DNA from: SHZI01 sp031395645
GTDB taxonomy: Bacteria > Pseudomonadota > Gammaproteobacteria > Steroidobacterales > GCA-2729495
Length of the DNA stretch: 64,000 bases
Assembly: GCA_031395645.1 (NCBI GenBank)
Contig: JANNJM010000087.1
Span: 1 to 64,000, forward strand
Direction: 5' to 3'
Part shown: positions 33,447 to 42,469 of the stretch, piece after piece
How positions within the stretch are numbered: the stretch's first letter is position 1
How the letters are laid out: each line of letters opens with the position of its first letter
Translations under genes and position numbers: made by a program
The notes under the pieces: generated by a model
What the model was told of the DNA's origin: nothing
Seen by the model: the letters and a program-made list of their open reading frames with translations, nothing else
Databases searched by the model: none

Positions 33447-34176
33447 GGTTCCCGCTCTCGAGTGCCGGGCGCTGCGCAAGCAGTTCGCTGAGGGGCCGGC
33501 CGTTCTTGAAGTCCTCAAAGGCATCAACCTGGTGGTCACGGCTGGCGAATGTGTAGCTATCGTGGGGCCCTCCGGTGTCGGCAAGACCACATTGCTTCAG
33601 CTCCTGGGTGGCCTTGATACGGCGACCTCCGGGGAAGTCCGGATCCGCGGTCAGGATCTTGCTGCCACGGGCAACACCGAGCGGGGCCGGATCCGGAACC
33701 GGTATCTGGGCTTCGTCTACCAGTTCCACCACCTGCTCCCCGAGTTCACAGCACTTGAGAATGTGGCGATGCCGCTGCTCGTCCGCCGGGAGCCACTCGA
33801 CGCTGTGCGGGCGCGCGCCCGGGCGATCCTTGTGCAGGTCGGCCTCGCCGACCGGCTCGAGCACAAACCCGGCGAGCTGTCGGGTGGCGAGCGGCAGCGG
33901 GTGGCAGTGGCGCGCGCCCTGGTCACTGAGCCGGCGGTTGTGCTGGCAGATGAACCGACGGGCAACCTGGACCGCAAGACGGGCGATACGGTCCTTGACC
34001 TGATGCTGGCCCTCAATCGAGAAGTCGGGGCGAGTCTCGTCATCGTGACCCACGATCTCCGCATAGCAGGTCGGATGAATCGTGTGCTGCGCCTGGGTGA
34101 CGGGGACCTCGAAGACGCTACCGCCGAGTACCGAGGCGCCGCTCTTCCCGCCGTCTCAGTCGCTGCTGCGTCTTGA
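33439..34176 (+). CDS. lolD: Lipoprotein-releasing system ATPase LolD
   Basis: ABC ATPase driving LolC/E. Walker A GPSGVGKTTLL, Q-loop FVYQFHHLLPEFTALENV (a LolD-type signature), ABC signature LSGGERQRVAVARAL, Walker B VVLADEPTGNLD and the H-loop HD. Length 245. Its last 59 nt are antisense to the end of the convergent DUF2062 gene. Confidence 0.95.
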   Translation: MNEVPALECRALRKQFAEGPAVLEVLKGINLVVTAGECVAIVGPSGVGKTTLLQLLGGLDTATSGEVRIRGQDLAATGNTERGRIRNRYLGFVYQFHHLLPEFTALENVAMPLLVRREPLDAVRARARAILVQVGLADRLEHKPGELSGGERQRVAVARALVTEPAVVLADEPTGNLDRKTGDTVLDLMLALNREVGASLVIVTHDLRIAGRMNRVLRLGDGDLEDATAEYRGAALPAVSVAAAS

Positions 34177-34651
34177 GGCGCCACGCAGCGTTGCTCAGCA
34201 GATAGGCTGTTCCCGCCAGTAGCAGTCCCACGACGGCGGCACCCAGCCACAACGGCCTCCATGTTTTGGCGAGTGCGGCAATCAGATCCTTCCAGGGCAG
34301 GTCCATCGTCAGCGCAGCAGGCGGCAGGTTCATCAGGAAACTGCCCAGCAGGTACTCGCCGTAAAAAATCAGTCCGTAGGTGAGCGGGTTCGCGATCCAG
34401 GTACTGACCACGGCAACGGGCAGATTCACCCGCAGCAGCAGCGCTGCCACCACCACGACGGGCGTATGGCCCAGAAACGGCAGAACGCCGATGAACAGGC
34501 CCAGTGCCAGACCGCCGGTAATGCTGCGCCGATTAATTGAGAAGTAGACAGGGTGGGACAGCAAGGCCCGAAACGGCCGGAGATACCACGCTGCATCGCG
34601 CTGATTCCCGCGATACGGGGCAGATAGTCGCCTGAAGAATTTGCGGGGCAT
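34118..34651 (-). CDS. DUF2062 membrane protein
   Basis: A 177-residue integral membrane protein with the DUF2062 pattern: YLRPFRALLSHPVYFSINRRSITGG, then LGLFIGVLPFLGHTPVVVVAALLLRVNLPVAVVSTWIANPLTYG, then a C-terminal membrane helix. Function unknown; the family is often beside comEC or lol genes. Start ATG 34651 (MPRKFFRRL) rather than the upstream in-frame start at 34690. The C-terminal coding part overlaps lolD by 59 nt in antisense, and the 5' end faces comEC. Confidence 0.86.
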   Translation of the reverse strand: MPRKFFRRLSAPYRGNQRDAAWYLRPFRALLSHPVYFSINRRSITGGLALGLFIGVLPFLGHTPVVVVAALLLRVNLPVAVVSTWIANPLTYGLIFYGEYLLGSFLMNLPPAALTMDLPWKDLIAALAKTWRPLWLGAAVVGLLLAGTAYLLSNAAWRLKTQQRLRRREERRLGTRR

Positions 34652-34717
34652 CCGGTACCTTGGCTCGGGAAACACAATCGCGCTCCGCATTATCCACAGT
34701 CTGCCGCGGAACTAGTC

Positions 34718-37051
34718 ATGGCCACTGCCGCCTGTGCCGCTCTTCTGCTGACCACGCTGCTGTTGTGGAGCCCGGTGACGGTCCTCTCTGCGGCCCAGGC
34801 GCTCGTGCTCCTGCTGCTGGCAGCGCTGCTGGCCCTCTGGCTGAGAGGGCTGCGCGGTTTGACTCTGACGCTCCTGGCGGGCCTCCCGGTGGTCGCTGCC
34901 GGTGCCGCGGCGACTGCTCTGCTCCACGACCGCTGGCCGGACGCGCCGGACCGGGCTGATGCAGTCGTCGCGGGGAGTATCTGCGAGTTCCCGAGCAAGC
35001 GGCCAGGCTCCTGGCGCTTTGTGCTGACCACCGATGCCGAGTCCCGTGGCAGGGGCCTTCCCGCGCGGGTCCTGATCAGCTGGTACGACCGTGGTACCGA
35101 GGCGACGCCGATGCTGGAGCCCGGGCAATACTGGCGTCTGACGCTCCGCCTGCGACCGCCCCGCGGTCTCAGCAATCCCGGAACGTTTGACTACGAACGC
35201 TGGCTGTTTAGTCAGCATATCGGGGCGACCGGCTGGGTCCGGGACGGAGCTGTCAACCAGCGTCTTGAGGGGACTGCCGTGAGCTGCCCCAGTGCCGGTT
35301 GGCGCGCAGCGATTGCGCGGCGGGTCGGAGTCGCCCTCGACGGTCGTCAGGCGGCCCCCTACGTACTCGGCCTGGCGATCGGCGCTTACCAGGCCCTGCC
35401 CGAGGCGGAGTGGGACAAACTTCGCCGGACGGGCACGATTCACCTCATCTCGATTTCCGGGTTTCACATCGCGCTGGTGGCCGGGCCCGCGGCCCTCCTG
35501 GGACTGTGCCTCGCGCGGGCATTGCTGGCGGCAGGTCTCCGCTGCCGGCCCCGGGTCATGGCGGCGTGGACGGGACTGCTCGCTGCCAGCCTGTACGGAT
35601 TACTCGCGGGCTTCAGCGTGCCCACGGTCCGTTCGCTGGTCGCGGTGCTGCTTGTTGCGGCACTGGCAACCTTGCGCCGAACCATAACTGGACCCGAGAT
35701 GCTGGGGACTGTAGTGCTGGGTGTGCTGATGGTCGAGCCGCTCGCGCCCCTGGTCCCCGGATTCTGGTTGTCGTTCGCTGGCGTTATTGTGCTGGGAACG
35801 GTGGCGATGGCGCTCCGGACCGGCACCGCGTCGCCAGGCGCCATCCGACTTCTGCTGTTCACCCAGGTCGGCATGACCGTCGGTCTTGCGCCGCTCTTGA
35901 TCGTGTTCTTCGGTCAGCTCCCACTCAGCGGCACGCTGGCCAATCTGGTGGCAGTCCCGGCGTTCAGTTTTGTGTTGCTGCCACTCACGCTCGTCGGTAC
36001 TGCGATGCTCGTGTTGATGCCTGGAGCGGGTACGGTGGTTCTCGGTGCCGCAGCGGATTGTTTTGACCTGTGGCGCTGGTTTCTGGCCTGGTGTGCCGAC
36101 TTGCCGCTGGCTGTCTGGTACTTGCCGGCGCCCGGGCCGTTCGCCATGGTCCTCGCGGGCGTCGGGGTGGTCTCGGCCCTCTGGCCACCGCCGTGGCCCG
36201 GGCGCTGGCTCGGCGTGGGCATGCTCACAGGACTCCTGGCGGCGGGCGGCGGGCTGGTACCGGCAGGTGGGCTGCGGGTCACCGTGCTGGACGTTGGCCA
36301 GGGTCTCGCTGTTCTCGTGCAGACCGCGGGCCATGCTCTGCTTTACGACACCGGTCCCGCTTTCCGGAACAGTGATGCCGGAGAGCGGGTCGTTGTCCCC
36401 GCACTGCAGTCCATGCACCTGCGGCGTCTGGACACTCTCCTCATTTCCCATCCCGACGCCGATCATCGCGGTGGCGCCCGGAGCGTTCTGGAGCGATACC
36501 CGGCGGGACTGTTGCTGGGCGCGGGACTTGATTCCCGACGGGCAACTTCCTGCCGGGCTGGCAGTGGCTGGCGGTGGGACGGCTTCGATTTCGAGATCCT
36601 GCATCCTGCTACCGGTTCGGTGCCACCCGATGACAATGCCGGGTCCTGCGTGCTGCGGATATCCGGTGCGGGCGCCCGGCTGCTGCTGCCGGGAGATATT
36701 CCGGCGTCGGTTGAACAGGCGCTGGTGTCGCGTCCGGATTTCGGTCCTTTGGATCTGGTGGTGGCGGCTCACCATGGCAGCCGGACTTCATCGTCGCGCC
36801 GTTTCGTGGAGGCCACACGACCGCGCTTCGTCGTTTTCTCGACGGGTTTCCGGAATCGCTGGCACTTTCCCGCCACCGAGGTCCTGGAGCGCTGGCGCGG
36901 GACCGGCGCCTGTGCCCTCGATACGGGCGAGCAGGGTGCGCTGCAGTTTGAAGTCCGCCCGGGCTCCACGCTGCGGCTCGTGTCCCGGCAGCGCCAGTTC
37001 GCGCGGGGCATCTGGCTGGCGCGGCCTGCCGTCGGTTCGCCTTGTCAGTGA
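34718..37051 (+). CDS. comEC: ComEC/Rec2 competence DNA channel
   Basis: Inner-membrane channel for uptake of transforming DNA. The 777-residue protein has two N-terminal hydrophobic segments and a DUF4131-type region. The competence domain follows (IGAYQALPEAEWDKLRRTGTIHLISISGFHIALVAG) with many helices, and then a C-terminal metallo-beta-lactamase domain (VTVLDVGQGLAVLVQT, LISHPDADHRGG, VAAHHGSRTSSS). All parts are intact, so natural competence is possible if pilus genes exist elsewhere. Confidence 0.94.
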   Translation: MATAACAALLLTTLLLWSPVTVLSAAQALVLLLLAALLALWLRGLRGLTLTLLAGLPVVAAGAAATALLHDRWPDAPDRADAVVAGSICEFPSKRPGSWRFVLTTDAESRGRGLPARVLISWYDRGTEATPMLEPGQYWRLTLRLRPPRGLSNPGTFDYERWLFSQHIGATGWVRDGAVNQRLEGTAVSCPSAGWRAAIARRVGVALDGRQAAPYVLGLAIGAYQALPEAEWDKLRRTGTIHLISISGFHIALVAGPAALLGLCLARALLAAGLRCRPRVMAAWTGLLAASLYGLLAGFSVPTVRSLVAVLLVAALATLRRTITGPEMLGTVVLGVLMVEPLAPLVPGFWLSFAGVIVLGTVAMALRTGTASPGAIRLLLFTQVGMTVGLAPLLIVFFGQLPLSGTLANLVAVPAFSFVLLPLTLVGTAMLVLMPGAGTVVLGAAADCFDLWRWFLAWCADLPLAVWYLPAPGPFAMVLAGVGVVSALWPPPWPGRWLGVGMLTGLLAAGGGLVPAGGLRVTVLDVGQGLAVLVQTAGHALLYDTGPAFRNSDAGERVVVPALQSMHLRRLDTLLISHPDADHRGGARSVLERYPAGLLLGAGLDSRRATSCRAGSGWRWDGFDFEILHPATGSVPPDDNAGSCVLRISGAGARLLLPGDIPASVEQALVSRPDFGPLDLVVAAHHGSRTSSSRRFVEATRPRFVVFSTGFRNRWHFPATEVLERWRGTGACALDTGEQGALQFEVRPGSTLRLVSRQRQFARGIWLARPAVGSPCQ

Positions 37052-37143
37052 AGATTCCCTGACGTTGCCTTGAGACTTTCCGCCTGTGATCTCCCACGGA
37101 CGCCGATGTATAGTGGGGATCGTCTGGTGCGGAACGGTTGCGC

Positions 37144-37842
37144 ATGCTCGAAATCGTGATTGCCGGTGGCTGGGTGATGGTGCCCATCATCCTGTGTTCC
37201 GTGATGGCGGCCGCCATTATTCTTGAGCGTCTGTGGACGCTGCAGTCCCGCCTGGTGATCCCACCGGAACTCTCCCGGCAGGTGTGGGACTGGGTGAGTG
37301 GTAACCAGTTGAAACACCAGCACATCCAGGAGCTCCGGACCAATTCGCCGCTCGGCCAGATCCTCGCTGCCGGGCTGGCAAGTCGCCACCAGGATCACGT
37401 TGCAATGAAGGAGGCCATCGAAGACGCAGGGCGCCACGTGGTCCACGAACTCGAACGCTACCTGAATACCCTCGGCACGATTGCCACGGTGTCGCCGCTG
37501 CTGGGCCTGCTCGGTTCCGTCACGGGGATGATTCGCACCTTCGGGGCCCTCACGTCGGGGGCGGCCGGCGATCCGGCCGCGCTCGCTGGCGGCATCTCCG
37601 AGGCGTTGATCAGCACGGCGGCGGGCTTGATGGTTGCCATTCCCGCGCTCGTCGGCTACCGCCACTTGCGCGGGCGCGTTGAAGCACTGGTCGTTAAGAT
37701 GGAAAAGGAAGTCATCGCGCTGGTTGAAGCCCTCCAGCGCAAGCAGTTCATTGATACCCTCGGGCGGTCCGGCAACCCGACCGCAGCGCAAATCGTTGCC
37801 CACAACGAGGCCGGAAATGTAGCCTCGGCACGTGGGCGCTGA
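37144..37842 (+). CDS. exbB: ExbB/TolQ-family proton channel
   Basis: A 232-residue MotA/TolQ/ExbB protein with three transmembrane helices. The first is at the N-terminus (VIAGGWVMVPIILCSVMAAAIILE). The second and third are in the conserved block TVSPLLGLLGSVTGMIRTFGAL and ALISTAAGLMVAIPALVGY. Followed directly by exbD and then msbA-lpxK-kdsB, the usual gammaproteobacterial order; the energised partner is not known. ATG 37144; an in-frame TTG at 37138 is less likely. Confidence 0.9.
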   Translation: MLEIVIAGGWVMVPIILCSVMAAAIILERLWTLQSRLVIPPELSRQVWDWVSGNQLKHQHIQELRTNSPLGQILAAGLASRHQDHVAMKEAIEDAGRHVVHELERYLNTLGTIATVSPLLGLLGSVTGMIRTFGALTSGAAGDPAALAGGISEALISTAAGLMVAIPALVGYRHLRGRVEALVVKMEKEVIALVEALQRKQFIDTLGRSGNPTAAQIVAHNEAGNVASARGR

Positions 37843-37843
37843 T

Positions 37844-38272
37844 ATGAAACTGCGCGGAGCGAGAATTCGTGATGAACCAGAGCTCAACGTCATACCCCTT
37901 GTCGATGTCTTTCTCCTGCTGCTGATCTTCTTCATGCTGACGACGACTTTCCTGCGCCCATCGCAGATTGCAATCCGCCTGCCCGAAGCCGGAGTCAGCT
38001 CCGATATTCCGATGAGTCGCGAGGAGCTCGAGATCGCGGTGACCGGCCAGGGCGAGTTCCGGGTGAATGGCCGTGCGCTGGTCGACTCGCGTCCCGAGAC
38101 TCTGGAGGCGGCCATTCGGAAGGTCATGCCCGATGTGCGTAAGCGCCACGTGACCCTCAGCGCTGATGGCCGTGCCAGTCATCAGGATGTGGTTACCGCC
38201 ATGGACGTGGCGGGCCGCCTTGGTTTTGTCGAGGTTCGTATTACGACGGTAAGGGCGCGGCCGCCGGGGTGA
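37844..38272 (+). CDS. exbD: ExbD/TolR-family protein
   Basis: A 142-residue ExbD/TolR protein with one membrane helix containing the functional aspartate (ELNVIPLVDVFLLLLIFFMLTTTF) and a periplasmic domain (IRLPEAGVSS through VTLSADGRASHQDVVTAMD). ATG 37844 overlaps nothing and is 1 nt after the exbB stop; GTG 37832 is an alternative. Confidence 0.92.
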   Translation: MKLRGARIRDEPELNVIPLVDVFLLLLIFFMLTTTFLRPSQIAIRLPEAGVSSDIPMSREELEIAVTGQGEFRVNGRALVDSRPETLEAAIRKVMPDVRKRHVTLSADGRASHQDVVTAMDVAGRLGFVEVRITTVRARPPG

Positions 38273-38279
38273 CCGGACC

Positions 38280-40061
38280 GTGAGCAGCACTACTTCGCCG
38301 AGCCCGGTACCCGTGGTCATTTACCGACGCCTGCTGTCCTTCGCGCGGCCCCACTGGGGTGTTTTCATTGTTGCCGCCATCGGCATGGCGTTCTATGCGA
38401 CGACCGATACCGGGTTCGCGTGGCTCGTCAAGCAACTGCTGGCCGGCATCAACGGTGCGGAGTCGGCGGCGGACCCGAGGACTGAGCTCATCCGGCAGTG
38501 GCTCCCGCTTGGAATAATGGTGCTCTTCGTCGTGCGAGGCTCGGCTGAATTTGCTTCGACCTACAGTCTGGGCTGGATCGGCCGTCAGGTGATCAAGAGC
38601 CTGCGTGCCCTGCTCTTTGACAAATTCCTCCATCTTCCGGCGCGGTACTACGATGGTGAGTCCACGGGTACCCTGCTCTCGAAACTGACCTTCAATGTGG
38701 AGCAGATGGCGGAAGCCGCGTCAAACGTCGTGACGGTTCTGATTCGTGACAGCCTGACCGCTATCGGCCTGGTCGCCTACATGGTTTACCTGAGCCTGCC
38801 GCTGTCCGCGTTTGTGTTCGTGGCGGCACCGCTGCTCGCTGTATTGATTCGTGTCTTGAGTCGCATGTTTCGCCGCTACAGCAGCCGGATTCAGGAATCC
38901 ATGGGGGAACTCACCCGGATCACGGGTGAGGCGCTGCAGAGTCAGCGCATCATCAAGATCTTCAATGGTCAGGACTACGAGAGTCAGCGGTTCGAGGCTG
39001 CCAACGAACGCAACCGGCGCATGAATATGCGGCTCTTCGCGGCCCGCGCGGCCGGCGATGGCGTGACAGCACTCCTGGCAGCCGTCGGCATGTCGGGCAT
39101 CGTGTTCGTCGCCAACCAGAATTTCGTCCGGGAAGCGCTGGATGTCGGAGATTTCGGTGGCTTCATTGCTGCCCTGTTGCTGCTGATGCGGCCCCTGCGG
39201 TCGCTTACGGGCGTCAACGTGGCTCTGCAGCGCGGGATTGCTGCCGGGGAGAGCGTCTTCCAGCTACTGGACGAGGAGGCGGAGCGGGACACCGGTACCC
39301 TCGTCCCCGAACGGCTACTGGGCAAGGTTGAGTTCCGCGATGTCAGCTTCGGGTACGTGACCGAGAAGGGGCTCGTGCTCCGGAACGTCAGTCTGCTCGT
39401 TCCGCCAGGACAGACTTTGGCAATCGTGGGCAAGTCGGGCAGTGGCAAGACCACGCTGGTTGGCCTTCTGCCGCGTTTTTACGATGCCGAAGTGGGCTCG
39501 GTACTCATCGATGATGAGCCCGTGCAGAACTACACCCTGAGCTCCCTGCGTAATCAGATCAGTCTCGTCAGCCAGGACGTAGTGCTGTTCAATGACACCA
39601 TTGCCGGCAATATTGCCTACGGTAGCCTCAAAAAAGTCTCGCGTGCGGATATCGAGTCTGCTGCCCGCGCAGCCTATGTGGACGAATTCACCGCGCAGTT
39701 GCCGGAGGGTCTGGATACGTGGGTGGGCGACCGCGGTGTACTGCTCTCCGGTGGCCAGCGGCAGCGGATCGCCATCGCCCGTGCTCTGCTCAAGAATGCG
39801 CCAATCCTGATCCTCGACGAGGCCACGTCGGCCCTCGATACGGAATCAGAGCGGCGTATCCAGGAAGCCCTGGGCCGGCTGATGCGGGACCGTACGACCT
39901 TCATCATTGCGCACCGGCTGTCCACGATTGAGCAGGCCGATCGAATCCTGGTGATGGCGGACGGCCGTATTCTCGAATCCGGCAGTCATGCCGAGCTGTT
40001 GGCCTCTGGCGGGCACTACGCCTATCTCCATCGACTGCAGTTTCGGGATGAAGCAGCCTGA
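38280..40061 (+). CDS. msbA: Lipid A export ATP-binding/permease protein MsbA
   Basis: Flips lipid A-core across the inner membrane. Half-size ABC exporter of 593 residues: six helices in the first 320 residues, Walker A GKSGSGKTTLVGLLPRFYD, signature LLSGGQRQRIAIARALL, Walker B ILILDEATSALDTESE and H-loop IAHRLSTIEQAD. GTG start at 38280, 7 nt after exbD. The adjacent lpxK makes the lipid A it exports. Confidence 0.95.
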   Translation: MSSTTSPSPVPVVIYRRLLSFARPHWGVFIVAAIGMAFYATTDTGFAWLVKQLLAGINGAESAADPRTELIRQWLPLGIMVLFVVRGSAEFASTYSLGWIGRQVIKSLRALLFDKFLHLPARYYDGESTGTLLSKLTFNVEQMAEAASNVVTVLIRDSLTAIGLVAYMVYLSLPLSAFVFVAAPLLAVLIRVLSRMFRRYSSRIQESMGELTRITGEALQSQRIIKIFNGQDYESQRFEAANERNRRMNMRLFAARAAGDGVTALLAAVGMSGIVFVANQNFVREALDVGDFGGFIAALLLLMRPLRSLTGVNVALQRGIAAGESVFQLLDEEAERDTGTLVPERLLGKVEFRDVSFGYVTEKGLVLRNVSLLVPPGQTLAIVGKSGSGKTTLVGLLPRFYDAEVGSVLIDDEPVQNYTLSSLRNQISLVSQDVVLFNDTIAGNIAYGSLKKVSRADIESAARAAYVDEFTAQLPEGLDTWVGDRGVLLSGGQRQRIAIARALLKNAPILILDEATSALDTESERRIQEALGRLMRDRTTFIIAHRLSTIEQADRILVMADGRILESGSHAELLASGGHYAYLHRLQFRDEAA

Positions 40062-40075
40062 AGGAGTCCGCCGCC

Positions 40076-41053
40076 ATCCAGGGCCTGGAGGCCCTGTGGT
40101 ACGGCGGTTCACCGCTGGCGTGGTTGCTGTTGCCTTTCGCGGGACTCTTTCGCCTGCTGGTCGGCACCCGCCGCTTCGCGTATCGGGCCGGCTGGCTGCG
40201 CGCGCAGCGGCTGGCGGTGCCGGTGATCGTGGTGGGCAATCTCACCGTCGGCGGGACGGGCAAGACGCCGGTCACTGCCTGGCTGGTCGAACTCTGTCGG
40301 ACCGCGGGCTTTCGCCCGGGCATCGTGAGTCGGGGGTATGGCGGGCGGCCGTGCCCGGCGCCACGGCTGGTCACTCCCACCGACGATGCGGCTGAAGTTG
40401 GTGACGAACCGCTGCTGCTCAGTCGGCAAACCGGGGCACCCGTCTGTGTGCATGCGGATCGCGTCGCGGCGGGTCGGCAGCTGCTGGCGTTGGGCGTGAA
40501 CGTCGTCATCGCCGATGACGGCCTCCAGCACTACCGTCTGCATCGGGACCTGGAGATTGCGGTGCTCGATGGGGATCGGCGCTTTGGTAATGGTTTTCTG
40601 CTCCCCGCCGGGCCGTTGCGCGAACCCGCGGCCCGGCTGGAGAGCGTCGATCTCGTCCTCGTCAATGGCGGCGTCGCCCGCGCGGGTGAGTATTCCCTTG
40701 AGTCGCGGATCAGTGGGCTGCGTGCGCTGGGCGGCGTCGCCGGGTGTGCGCTTGAGGCGTTGCGGGGACAGGCGGTGCGTACAGTGGCGGGTATCGGCAA
40801 TCCGGCACGCTTTCACGCCCAGTTGGCGGCGGCGGGACTTAAGATCCAGCCCATCCCGGTGCCGGACCACGGGCGCGTCGACCTCGCCACGCTCTGCCGT
40901 GACAGTGACGTGCCGATCATCATGACGCAGAAAGACGCCGTAAAGTACCGGCCTGTCAGCGGCTGTCCCGTGTGGGTTGCCGGCCTGGAGCTCAGCGTGC
41001 CGGCTGAGGTCGGTGCACGTGTCCTTGAGAAATTACGTTCGTTCAGTCGCTAG
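40076..41053 (+). CDS. lpxK: Tetraacyldisaccharide 4'-kinase, unusual start codon
   Basis: Phosphorylates the lipid A disaccharide. P-loop VGNLTVGGTGKTPVTAWLVE, SRGYGGRP, DDGLQHYRL and LLPAGPLREP are typical LpxK motifs. The conserved N-terminal segment LWYGGSPLAWLLLPF is encoded upstream of the first ATG/GTG/TTG codon in frame (TTG 40124). A perfect AAGGAG (40061-40066) lies 9 nt before ATC 40076, which is taken here as the initiation codon and gives 325 residues, like E. coli LpxK. CTG 40085 is another choice. The gene itself is certain; the 5' end is not. Confidence 0.88.
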   Translation: MQGLEALWYGGSPLAWLLLPFAGLFRLLVGTRRFAYRAGWLRAQRLAVPVIVVGNLTVGGTGKTPVTAWLVELCRTAGFRPGIVSRGYGGRPCPAPRLVTPTDDAAEVGDEPLLLSRQTGAPVCVHADRVAAGRQLLALGVNVVIADDGLQHYRLHRDLEIAVLDGDRRFGNGFLLPAGPLREPAARLESVDLVLVNGGVARAGEYSLESRISGLRALGGVAGCALEALRGQAVRTVAGIGNPARFHAQLAAAGLKIQPIPVPDHGRVDLATLCRDSDVPIIMTQKDAVKYRPVSGCPVWVAGLELSVPAEVGARVLEKLRSFSR

Positions 41054-41063
41054 TGGCACTTTG

Positions 41064-41846
41064 ATGAGTAACGACAGTTTTCACGTGGTCATCCCGGCGC
41101 GCTTCGCGTCGTCACGGTTTCCCGGCAAGGCGCTCGCGCTACTGGCCGGACGCCCCGTGCTCGAGCACGTCTGGCGACAGGCACGGCGAAGTGCTGCTGC
41201 CGACGTGCTCATTGCCACTGATGACGAGCGTATCGCAACCGCCGCGCGCAGTTTCGGAGCCGACGTGATGGTGACGAGCGCCAGCCATCGTTCCGGCACC
41301 GAACGGGCCGCCGAGGTCGCTGTGCAGCGGGGCTGGCCCGACGATGCCCTGATCGTGAACTGCCAGGGGGACGCACCGCTGGTTTCTCCAGCCTGCATTG
41401 ATCAGGTCGCGGCGTTGCTCGTGGCCCAGCCTGGTGCGGCACTGGCCACGCTCTGTACACCCATCGTGACTGCCGAGGACTACCACAATCCCAACGTGGT
41501 GAAAGTGGTGTGCGCTGCGGACGGCCGCGCGCTGTACTTCAGTCGTGCGCCGATACCGTCTGCCAGCCACTCAGCGACAACGGCAGGCGAGGGCGCTTCG
41601 GCTGTGCCACAGGCACTGCGTCACGTCGGCCTGTACGCCTATCGCGCTGGCGCTCTCCGGCGACTGGCAAGCGCGCCGCCCTGTGCGCTGGAGACGACGG
41701 AGAGTCTGGAACAGCTGCGCGCACTCTGGCTTGGTCTGGAAATTCGGGTCGCGCTGGCCGTGGCACTGCTGGGACCGGACGTGGACACGCCGCAGGATCT
41801 GGAGCGGGCTGCTGAATTTCTGCGGCGCGGAGGAGTTTCCTCATGA
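41064..41846 (+). CDS. kdsB: CMP-KDO synthetase (3-deoxy-manno-octulosonate cytidylyltransferase)
   Basis: Activates KDO for LPS inner-core synthesis. Motifs: VVIPARFASSRFPGKALALLAGRPVLEHV at the N-terminus, VLIATDDERI, SGTERAAEV, VNCQGDAPLV (metal site), YFSRAPIP and HVGLYAYRAGAL. Length 260. It follows lpxK by 10 nt; the Trm112-like gene (ycaR) often found between them is missing. Confidence 0.96.
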   Translation: MSNDSFHVVIPARFASSRFPGKALALLAGRPVLEHVWRQARRSAAADVLIATDDERIATAARSFGADVMVTSASHRSGTERAAEVAVQRGWPDDALIVNCQGDAPLVSPACIDQVAALLVAQPGAALATLCTPIVTAEDYHNPNVVKVVCAADGRALYFSRAPIPSASHSATTAGEGASAVPQALRHVGLYAYRAGALRRLASAPPCALETTESLEQLRALWLGLEIRVALAVALLGPDVDTPQDLERAAEFLRRGGVSS

Positions 41847-42409
41847 GGCTCTTTCGAAGAAAGGCGCCGGCTGCTTCCGCGGTCGTGCCGGTACGGGTTT
41901 TGCTGGTCTGCATGGGCAACATCTGCCGCTCGCCGCTCGCCGAAGGCGTGCTCCGGCAACGCTGGCTGGAGCGGGGGCCCACCCTGCCGGTCGAGTTCGA
42001 CTCGGCCGGTACGCACGGTTACCACGACCGGGCGCCGCCGGATCCACGGGCGCAGGCCGCGGCGCTGCGCCGGGGTGTGGACATTTCGAAGATTCGCGCC
42101 CGAGGGGTAGTGCCCGGCGATTTCGAGCGCTTCGACCTGATACTGGCGATGGACCATGATAATCACGCAGCCCTCCTGGCGCAATCCGCAGAAGAGCACC
42201 ACCCAAAGATTCGCCTGTTACTGGAGTTCGCGCCGGATGGCGGACGGCGAATCGTGCCCGATCCGTACTACGGCGGGACGGTGGGTTTTGAGAGAGTGCT
42301 CGATCTGGTCGAGGAGGCCATGGCTGGCCTCCTCGACGAAGTGGAGCGAATTGCGGTGGCTCGCAGCGCAGTCGCAGCAGGCGAAACTGCTGACCCGGCC
42401 GCCGACTAG
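41843..42409 (+). CDS. Low-molecular-weight protein-tyrosine phosphatase
   Basis: A 188-residue protein with the phosphatase P-loop CMGNICRSPLAEGV near residues 23-36 and the general-acid motif DPYYGG near 141-146. It has an extra N-terminal basic stretch (MRLFRRKAP) and a C-terminal Ala-rich tail beyond the usual 150-160 residues. ATG overlaps the kdsB stop. Homologues often dephosphorylate exopolysaccharide tyrosine kinases, but no such kinase is in the window. It converges on rne. Confidence 0.92.
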   Translation: MRLFRRKAPAASAVVPVRVLLVCMGNICRSPLAEGVLRQRWLERGPTLPVEFDSAGTHGYHDRAPPDPRAQAAALRRGVDISKIRARGVVPGDFERFDLILAMDHDNHAALLAQSAEEHHPKIRLLLEFAPDGGRRIVPDPYYGGTVGFERVLDLVEEAMAGLLDEVERIAVARSAVAAGETADPAAD

Positions 42410-42438
42410 AACTCCGACGGCGACTCCTCTCGTGGCGG

Positions 42439-42469
42439 GAGCCGGGAACGGCTAGTCGTTCCCGGGCTC
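42439..42469. other. Hairpin enclosing the rne stop codon
   Basis: GAGCCGGGAACG (42439-42450) pairs with CGTTCCCGGGCTC (42457-42469) with one bulged G and a 6-nt loop. The rne TAG (42452-42454, minus strand) lies in the loop. No T-run adjoins either side, so it may be a 3'-end stabiliser or a rho-type end rather than an intrinsic terminator. Confidence 0.4.

Noticed and set aside
37109..37114. TATAGT as the -10 of an exbB promoter
   Set aside because: No acceptable -35 is found at the right distance.
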